Part shown: one piece after another, positions 14,930 to 19,830 of the stretch | Layout of the letters: each line of letters begins with the position of its first letter | Numbering within the stretch: the first letter of the stretch is position 1 | NCBI GenBank assembly: GCA_945947715.1 | Contig: CAMEYZ010000011.1 | Coordinates: 1 to 19,830, forward strand | Origin: an uncultured Clostridia bacterium | GTDB lineage: Bacteria > Bacillota > Clostridia > Oscillospirales > Ruminococcaceae | Direction: 5' to 3' | DNA: 19,830 nt | The notes under the pieces: generated by a model | The model's database searches: none | Told to the model about the DNA's origin: nothing | Seen by the model: the letters and a program-made list of their open reading frames with translations, nothing else | Made by a program: the position numbers and the translations under genes

Positions 14930-16366
14930 TCAGACGGAAATTTCCGCCGTTTCGTGTGTACTGTCGGGGTTTGCTCCCAGAAGGGGCCTTACATATTCAC
15001 TCAGGAATTCGTCCACCTGTTCAGGACATCTTCCGATATAATTTTCGGGAACAAGATTCTTTTCGATTTCCTCGCGGGTCAGGTCGAACAGTTCGTCCTC
15101 AAGGATAAGGTCGATAAGATTATTTTCGAGGCCCTCCTCCTTAACTCTCTTACCAGCCTCAATTGAGAGCTCACGTATCCTCTCATGAAGCTTCTGTCTG
15201 TCGCCGCCCTTCTTTACGGCGTCCATCATGATGTTCTCGGAAGCCATAAAGGGAAGCTCTTTCATTATCCTCTGTCTGATTATCTTAGGATATACTACCA
15301 GATTGGAGGTGACATTTATCATTATATTAAGGATAGCATCTGCTGCAAGGAAGCCCTCTGCAACGGAGATGCGCTTGTTTGCGGAGTCGTCCAGGGTACG
15401 TTCGAACCACTGTGTTCCCGCTGTGAAGGAGGGATTGAGGGTATCTACCATGAGATATCTTGCAAGAGCGCATATTCTCTCGCAGCGCATAGGATTGCGC
15501 TTGTAGGGCATTGCAGAAGAGCCTATCTGCTTCTTTTCAAAGGGCTCCTCCATTTCCTTGAAGTTCTGGAGGATTCTTAAATCGTTTGCGAACTTCATAG
15601 CAGACTGTGCGATGCCGCCCAGAGTTGCAAGTATCTGAGAATCCACCTTTCTGGAGTAGGTCTGACCGGAAACGGGAACGACTGCATCGAAGCCCATTTC
15701 CTCAGCTATCATGCTTTCAAGCTCTCTGACCTTTTTGCTGTCGCCGTTGAAAAGCTCCATAAAGGAGGCCTGTGTGCCGGTAGTTCCCTTTGAGCCCAGA
15801 AGCTTAAGGTTAGCTATTCTGTAATCCAGCTCGCTCACGTCCATGAGAAGCTCGTTTATCCACAGTGTTGCGCGCTTTCCGACAGTGGTAAGCTGCGCGG
15901 GCTGCAGGTGAGTGTATGCAAGAGCGGGCATTGCCTTGTACTCGTCTGCGAAATCAGCAAGCTGAGAGATGACCGTCAGCAGCTTGCGGCGGATAATATT
16001 CATAGCGTCGCGCATGATGATAACATCGGTATTATCGCCCACATAGCAGGAGGTAGCGCCCAGGTGGATTATCTTCTCCGCCTTAGGGCAGGCAAGACCA
16101 TAGGTGTAAACATGAGCCATAACGTCGTGACGTACCAGTTTTTCGCGTTCTGCGGCAGTCTTATAGTCGATATTGTCCACATTTGCCTCAAGCTCGTCGA
16201 CCTGTTCCTGAGTCACAGGCAGTCCCAGCTTCATTTCAGCTCTTGCGAGAGCGACCCAGAGTCTGCGCCATGTAGTAAATTTCTTGTCTGCGGAGAACAG
16301 ATACTGCATTTCCTTGCTTGCGTATCTGGTGCAGAAGGGGGATTCGTAGGTTGATGTATCTGACAT
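14930..16366 (-). CDS. purB: Adenylosuccinate lyase, eukaryote-like subtype
   Basis: The 478-residue enzyme catalyses two eliminations of purine synthesis: SAICAR to AICAR plus fumarate, and adenylosuccinate to AMP plus fumarate. Marks are HLGATSCYVGDNTD at 101-114, the catalytic-histidine block YTHLQPAQLTTVGKR at 151-165, and the fumarase-superfamily signature GSSAMPYKRNP at 282-292 with its mobile-loop serines. It is longer than the about 430-residue Bacillus PurB, and blocks such as EMEEPFEKKQIGSSAMPYKR and TQWFERTLDDSAN are close to human ADSL as I recall it. It has its own promoter and leads an operon with the DUF4190-like gene and hflX. No other purine gene is in the window. Confidence 0.96.
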   Translation of the reverse strand: MSDTSTYESPFCTRYASKEMQYLFSADKKFTTWRRLWVALARAEMKLGLPVTQEQVDELEANVDNIDYKTAAEREKLVRHDVMAHVYTYGLACPKAEKIIHLGATSCYVGDNTDVIIMRDAMNIIRRKLLTVISQLADFADEYKAMPALAYTHLQPAQLTTVGKRATLWINELLMDVSELDYRIANLKLLGSKGTTGTQASFMELFNGDSKKVRELESMIAEEMGFDAVVPVSGQTYSRKVDSQILATLGGIAQSAMKFANDLRILQNFKEMEEPFEKKQIGSSAMPYKRNPMRCERICALARYLMVDTLNPSFTAGTQWFERTLDDSANKRISVAEGFLAADAILNIMINVTSNLVVYPKIIRQRIMKELPFMASENIMMDAVKKGGDRQKLHERIRELSIEAGKRVKEEGLENNLIDLILEDELFDLTREEIEKNLVPENYIGRCPEQVDEFLSEYVRPLLGANPDSTHETAEISV

Positions 16367-16405
16367 TGTGATTATAAGCTCCTTTTGAAATAATTATTCA
16401 ATATT

Positions 16406-16434
16406 ATTGTAGCATACTTTTTCGCATTTTGCAA
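16406..16434 (-). promoter_or_regulatory. Vegetative promoter of purB
   Basis: Minus strand TTGCAA (16434-16429), 17 bases, TACAAT (16411-16406), 39 bases before the start. The short leader leaves no room for a purine riboswitch, and I see no other regulatory motif. Confidence 0.75.
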
Positions 16435-16463
16435 GTATTTTTGAAATTTTTATAACATTTCCG

Positions 16464-16856
16464 CTAACCATTCATTATATCGAAATGACGCCGGTATCTT
16501 TTGGGGATATTTATCGGAACATCATAGCCAATAGCCTTCAAGCCTTCGGGAATAATTCTCATACCGTCCTTAAAATACTCTTCTATCCGCTTTTCCTTTC
16601 GGGTCACGGTGCTGTAATCCGACGGGCAAACAAAGGTCCAGTCGGCGCCCTCATGGTCGACCACAAGCCGGAAATACTTATCAATATCTGTATCAGGAAA
16701 CCCGACCTTTCTGAGCAGGATATGATGCTCAACGGCTTCGTCTATCTGACTTGCGATAACTGTTTCCCCGTCATAGGAAACAAGCACCAGCAGTGGTTCA
16801 TCGGTATTGACCGCATTCTCGAACTCCAGTTCATCCGGATATTTAATTATGGTCAT
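16464..16856 (-). CDS. Small acidic protein of unknown function
   Basis: The 130-residue product starts MTIIKYPDELEFENAVN and has no signal peptide or membrane helix, so it is probably cytoplasmic. It mixes beta-like hydrophobic strands (PLLVLVSYDG, YFRLVVDHEGADWTFVC) with charged helices and ends with a basic patch (KRYRRHF). I do not recognise a family. The ATG at 16856 has GGAGGG 5 bases upstream, good evidence that it is translated. It lies 30 bases after the M23 peptidase gene on the same strand, with no terminator between, so the two are probably co-transcribed. No terminator is evident after it either. Confidence 0.8.
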   Translation of the reverse strand: MTIIKYPDELEFENAVNTDEPLLVLVSYDGETVIASQIDEAVEHHILLRKVGFPDTDIDKYFRLVVDHEGADWTFVCPSDYSTVTRKEKRIEEYFKDGMRIIPEGLKAIGYDVPINIPKRYRRHFDIMNG

Positions 16857-16886
16857 GTTATCCCTCCATTATTTGCGCACTGCCCG

Positions 16887-18554
16887 CTACTGGCTGACAA
16901 ACTCCTCAGGGTCCAGCAGATAGCCGTCAGAGCGCACCTCGAAATGCAGATGATTTCCCGTAGAATCGCCGGTGCTGCCCACATAGCCGATAAGCTGTCC
17001 CGCGTCCACATGCTCGCCCACCTCGCAGGCGGTCTCGCTCTGATGTGCGTAATAGGTTATATTCCCGTCGTCGTTCTGTATCACGACGCAGTTTCCGTAG
17101 CCGCCGTTCCAGCCGGAGCCCACATCTATGACGGTTCCGTCAGCAGCCGCATAGATAGGCGTTCCCAGCGGTGCCGCGATATCCAGTCCCTTATGATTTC
17201 TCTCGCCGCCGAAGGGTGACGAGATATATCCTCCGTCCACAGGCCAGAAATACTCACCATTTCCGTGAACAGTGCCCCATTCGGGCCCACCAAGCATAGT
17301 TCCCTCACGAATGACCTCGGAAACAGGCTGAACAGTGGTCACTCTGGACGTTATCTTTCTGCGGACAGGCTTTCCGGACAGATTTCCGTTTTCGTCCTTT
17401 TCCACCGCATAGGTTATCATCGCGGTGACGGTCTCCATACCGTTGGAGCCCTCAGTCTGTATCTCCTTCTGTCCCAGAGGAAGGGTATCGTCGTCGATAG
17501 TGATAGTGGAATAGGAGACCTCGCTCTCATAGGACCGCTCCCGGATGTACTCCACGGTCAGAAACGGCTCGTACTCGGATATCTCGATGACCGTGCCCAC
17601 GCTGATATTATCGCCCAGGTCCACCTCCTTGCCGTTGTAGGTGGCCTTGCACTGCAAAAGCTCGTCAAGGGTCATGCCGAGGCTTTGTGCTATCTGAATG
17701 AGATAGTCTCCCGGCTGGACCTCGTAATACTGGGGAGTGCTTTCATCGCCCACAAGTATGTCGATTATCTTCTGCTGGTCCACCACTGCCATTTTATTTA
17801 TGGAATACGGTTCAAAGGATATCTCCTTGTCAAAGAAAACATTCTCGGGGTCCACGCCCTCAATACCGTCGCACACCGATTTCAGCTCATTGAGAGCCTC
17901 TTCTATCCTGTCATAGCTGGAGACGAAGCCCAGCACCTTACCGTCCGCCTTGACCATAACTGCCCGTATGACGTCAGGGTCGTCCTCATCGGTGATGAAG
18001 TCCTCGAAGTTCAGCTCCTCTTCCACCTCGGTCTCAGGCTCCTCGCTGACAGCGGGGTACATATCCGATATCTGCTGTTCCATTTTATCGGCGAGTATCT
18101 CATGGTCGATAGCATTGTCCTTTGCCGAAGCCGGACGGACAGTGAGCCTTGCGGTCTTGTAATACTCTCCGTCGGTCTCGTAGTTCTCCATTTTCTCGGC
18201 GATGATACGCTGCGCCTCGCCGTAAACGTCATCGGAGGTGATGATACCCACGTCCTCACCGTCTATCTCGACAGCCACCACGTAATTGAGGGACTGAACA
18301 TACTTCACCGCCCCCAAAAGCCCACACAGACACACCACAGGAAAAACAACATTGAAAATATCAGCAGGAGTTATCCTTTTCGCAGCAGGCTTTTTCGCCG
18401 CAGCAGCCTTTTTTCTGCCGTGAGTCCTTGCCGCTTTGAGCATCTCCTCAAAGGGACGGGGGAGCTTCCTCAGGACATAGCCCGTCATATGCACATAATG
18501 AGCTCCCAGCTTTGTAACGAATTTCTTTATCGAGCGCAGGGATATTTCGGACAT
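16887..18554 (-). CDS. Membrane-anchored LysM-G5-M23 peptidoglycan endopeptidase
   Basis: Of 555 residues, the first 60 are basic and cytoplasmic (GRKKAAAAKKPAAKR). One membrane helix spans about 66-86, so the bulk lies outside. After an acidic linker region come a LysM peptidoglycan-binding module (YYEVQPGDYLIQIAQSLGMT, about 276-325), a G5 domain (about 329-408) and an M23 zinc peptidase domain (about 436-550). Its metal ligands are His454 and Asp458 (NHKGLD) and His537 (HLHFEV), with His504 also in place. Such enzymes cut peptide cross-bridges of peptidoglycan in growth or sporulation. ATG 18554 follows GGAGG by 8 bases and is preferred over 18587. It is first in an operon with the small unknown gene. 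Confidence 0.93.
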   Translation of the reverse strand: MSEISLRSIKKFVTKLGAHYVHMTGYVLRKLPRPFEEMLKAARTHGRKKAAAAKKPAAKRITPADIFNVVFPVVCLCGLLGAVKYVQSLNYVVAVEIDGEDVGIITSDDVYGEAQRIIAEKMENYETDGEYYKTARLTVRPASAKDNAIDHEILADKMEQQISDMYPAVSEEPETEVEEELNFEDFITDEDDPDVIRAVMVKADGKVLGFVSSYDRIEEALNELKSVCDGIEGVDPENVFFDKEISFEPYSINKMAVVDQQKIIDILVGDESTPQYYEVQPGDYLIQIAQSLGMTLDELLQCKATYNGKEVDLGDNISVGTVIEISEYEPFLTVEYIRERSYESEVSYSTITIDDDTLPLGQKEIQTEGSNGMETVTAMITYAVEKDENGNLSGKPVRRKITSRVTTVQPVSEVIREGTMLGGPEWGTVHGNGEYFWPVDGGYISSPFGGERNHKGLDIAAPLGTPIYAAADGTVIDVGSGWNGGYGNCVVIQNDDGNITYYAHQSETACEVGEHVDAGQLIGYVGSTGDSTGNHLHFEVRSDGYLLDPEEFVSQ

Positions 18555-18596
18555 GGGTACACCTCCTTTCCTATCCGAATAAACCAATAATTAATT

Positions 18597-18625
18597 ATTA
18601 TATCACATTATCCGATAAAAATCAA
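18597..18625 (-). promoter_or_regulatory. Vegetative promoter of the M23 peptidase operon
   Basis: Minus strand TTGATT (18625-18620), 17 bases, perfect TATAAT (18602-18597), 42 bases before the start. Confidence 0.75.
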
Positions 18626-18725
18626 GTGCGTGCAGTTCACATCAAGTTAATATTTTCGAAAAGATACTCCGCCCATTACACGAAGAATTTGTCCGACCGT
18701 GGAAAAAATTTGTGAAAAATATCCT
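18626..18725. other. Core of the divergent intergenic region, no gene seen
   Basis: The gap between the M23 gene and the DUF2798 gene is 340 bases. The outer parts hold the two promoters and the DUF2798 leader RNA. This central 100 bases is AT-rich with short A and T runs, and I see no open frame or inverted repeat in it worth naming. Confidence 0.5.
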
Positions 18726-18754
18726 TTGAAAAAATCCTTTTACTTTGATATAAT
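18726..18754 (+). promoter_or_regulatory. Vegetative promoter of the DUF2798 gene
   Basis: TTGAAA (18726-18731), 17 bases, perfect TATAAT (18749-18754). Transcription would begin near 18761, giving a leader of about 135 bases. Confidence 0.82.
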
Positions 18755-18760
18755 GTAATA

Positions 18761-18880
18761 GCTACAAATGAATAGAAATACTGCACGACACACGTAGTAC
18801 CATGGGTACGTAAATCTGATCACGGAACATGACCGGATATACCCTTGGCGCTGCGTTTTTTTCTGTTCAAATAAAAATAA
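18761..18880 (+). ncRNA. Structured 5' leader with terminator hairpin (candidate attenuator or riboswitch)
   Basis: ACGTAGTACCATGGGTA (18792-18808) pairs with TACCCTTGGCGCTGCGT (18840-18856) in 13 Watson-Crick and 2 G-U pairs with 2 mismatches. The 31-base interior contains a small CGG/CCG hairpin (18823-18825 with 18833-18835). Seven T residues (18856-18862) follow at once, like an intrinsic terminator, and the ribosome site of the gene is at 18881. Promoter, leader, hairpin and T run in front of the start codon form a standard attenuation layout. I cannot assign it to a known riboswitch class. Confidence 0.6.
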
Positions 18881-18894
18881 GGAGTGTGGTAATC

Positions 18895-19452
18895 ATGCCG
18901 CAGAATCAGTTTCAGAGAGTAGTTTTCGCATTTCTTACAGTGCTTGTTACAGTACACGCTTATGTGTTCTATAGCCTGTATGTAGTCAATGGTTCGGTGC
19001 TCATGGAGGTCACCGGCGCAGACAGCGTGCTTTCCGCCATAAACAGACAGGGCGGAGTGTACATGCTGGGGCACTTCATGCCCATATGGGCAGTCATTCT
19101 GATAGAGTTCGCCTTTGCGCTGACACTGGAGGTCACCTTCGGCAGCCTGACGTCCTTCAAGCTCGCATGCAAAGTTTTCGACCCTAAGGAAACTCATCCC
19201 ATGATATTCGAGTCCGCCATAATCTGCGCAACAGTGGGACTTATGTGCCCTGCCATGAGCTTTATCGCCGCATGGCTGTACTATCCCTATTATGAGGGCT
19301 TTTCCCTTATCACGCTGCTGGCAAACTGGCTGAAGCTGGTGTGCTTCAATTTCCCCTTTGCGTTCTTCACCCAGCTGTTCTTCATACAGCCCCTTATCCG
19401 CACTGTTTTCAAGGCGATATTCGTAAGAAAAACAGAGGCTGTCAACAGCTAA
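18895..19452 (+). CDS. DUF2798 family membrane protein (two repeats)
   Basis: The 185-residue protein has four likely membrane helices, about 9-30, 55-80, 103-128 and 138-165. The halves around QRVVFAFLTVLVTVHAY and HPMIFESAIICATVGLM look like two copies of the DUF2798 unit, an arrangement common in Firmicutes. The function is unknown. A short charged loop (CKVFDPKETH) separates the halves, and the C-terminus is basic (FVRKTE). ATG 18895 follows AAGGAG by 10 bases; the longer frame from 18829 begins inside the leader hairpin and is rejected. The gene stands alone between its structured leader and a strong terminator. Confidence 0.85.
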   Translation: MPQNQFQRVVFAFLTVLVTVHAYVFYSLYVVNGSVLMEVTGADSVLSAINRQGGVYMLGHFMPIWAVILIEFAFALTLEVTFGSLTSFKLACKVFDPKETHPMIFESAIICATVGLMCPAMSFIAAWLYYPYYEGFSLITLLANWLKLVCFNFPFAFFTQLFFIQPLIRTVFKAIFVRKTEAVNS

Positions 19453-19471
19453 CGGTTTACAATTCACAGTT

Positions 19472-19504
19472 AAAGGACGACCGATCTTTCAGTCGTCCTT
19501 TTTT
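19472..19504. terminator. Rho-independent terminator after the DUF2798 gene
   Basis: A perfect 10-bp stem (19472-19481 with 19492-19501), 10-base loop and six T residues, 20 bases after the stop. It lies between convergent genes and may stop the minus-strand transcript too, with a weaker tract. Confidence 0.9.
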
Positions 19505-19526
19505 GTTACAATATATTTTCTAACTG

Positions 19527-19830
19527 TCAGCTGTTAATTGTCAGAATGAGCCTTGAACCGATAAGCTGTGCCTCATTATAAGCCGTCAGCGAGGATATCC
19601 CCACAGCGTCGATGCCCATATCATTCACCAGCTTCACATAGGCGGAAATGCATATCTCCCTGATAAGCTCCGATGCAGACTCTGCCGCCTGCGGAGAAGC
19701 CTCCCCGATATTCAGCTCCACGGTCATATCCGCATGGAGCACCCCGTCAGCATAGTATGCGCTCCGCTTTGTTTCGGGGGAGATAGTTACCGTTTCAAAG
19801 CCGTCCTCCCCGGAAACGGTCAGCTCCCTC
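19527..19830 (-). CDS. C-terminal fragment of an unidentified protein (start outside window)
   Basis: The frame is open to the window edge and encodes 101 residues ending LTAYNEAQLIGSRLILTINS. After a beta-like stretch (FETVTISPETKRSAYYADG) it has an extended strand (HADMTVELNIGEA), a long helix (AESASELIREICISAYVKLV) and MGIDAVGISS. The strand-helix-'lgiDvlgig' order recalls the C-terminal domain of Ger(x)C spore-germination lipoproteins, but I could not match the usual conserved ending, so this is only a suggestion. GTG 19742 is an internal codon rather than the start, since the reading frame continues upstream to the edge. Confidence 0.7.
   Translation of the reverse strand, partial: RELTVSGEDGFETVTISPETKRSAYYADGVLHADMTVELNIGEASPQAAESASELIREICISAYVKLVNDMGIDAVGISSLTAYNEAQLIGSRLILTINS

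Noticed and set aside
17265..18590. Plus-strand open frame of 441 codons
   Set aside because: Antisense to the M23 peptidase gene; no start signal and no recognisable domain.
18768..18797. Nine-codon leader peptide (MNRNTARHT) before the DUF2798 hairpin
   Set aside because: It ends inside the left hairpin arm, which is suggestive, but there is no Shine-Dalgarno before it and no repeated regulatory codon, so translation is unsupported.

Overview
The window looks like chromosome from an endospore-forming, AT-leaning Firmicute of the class Clostridia, most likely a Ruminococcus-like member of the Oscillospiraceae/Ruminococcaceae. The reasons are a full sporulation sigma factor (SigG), a SCIFF ranthipeptide locus linked to yajC, GGAGG-type ribosome sites on most genes, and a run of near-consensus vegetative promoters, most with exactly 17-base spacers. 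Genus is inferred from protein style; no rRNA or tRNA is present.

Left part (1-4915): the 3' end of clpB is followed by a bidirectional terminator. Then come, on the minus strand, a lipoprotein gene behind galE, and mnmM, a tRNA wobble-uridine methyltransferase. mnmM is divergent from a bacterial poly(ADP-ribose) glycohydrolase-like gene, which is followed on the plus strand by sigG and a terminator.

Middle (4916-12787), all minus strand: a 989-residue secreted protein joining a glycoside-hydrolase-like TIM barrel to a zinc amidase (cell-wall hydrolysis); a chemoreceptor with almost no external domain; and the SCIFF locus, read as yajC, a four-helix membrane protein of the TIGR04086 type, the 45-residue six-cysteine precursor scfA, and the radical SAM maturase scfB. 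scfA is separated from scfB by an apparent partial terminator. An unusual 7-bp hairpin sits between the scfB Shine-Dalgarno and its start codon. A 500-base gap between yajC and the membrane protein is packed with hairpins and a heptamer tandem repeat and looks like a dispersed intergenic element.

Right part (12788-19830): hflX, an Asn/Gln/Tyr-rich membrane protein and purB form a compact minus-strand operon led by purB, whose product resembles the eukaryotic ADSL type. Next is an operon of a membrane-anchored LysM-G5-M23 peptidoglycan peptidase and a small unknown gene. Divergent from it is a DUF2798 membrane protein, preceded by a roughly 135-base leader that ends in a 17-position hairpin and seven T residues: a candidate attenuator or riboswitch. 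The window closes with the C-terminal part of an unidentified minus-strand gene.

The strongest items for follow-up are the DUF2798 leader RNA, the RNA control signals around scfA/scfB, and the terminator that abuts the amidase start. The SCIFF system itself is a known family.
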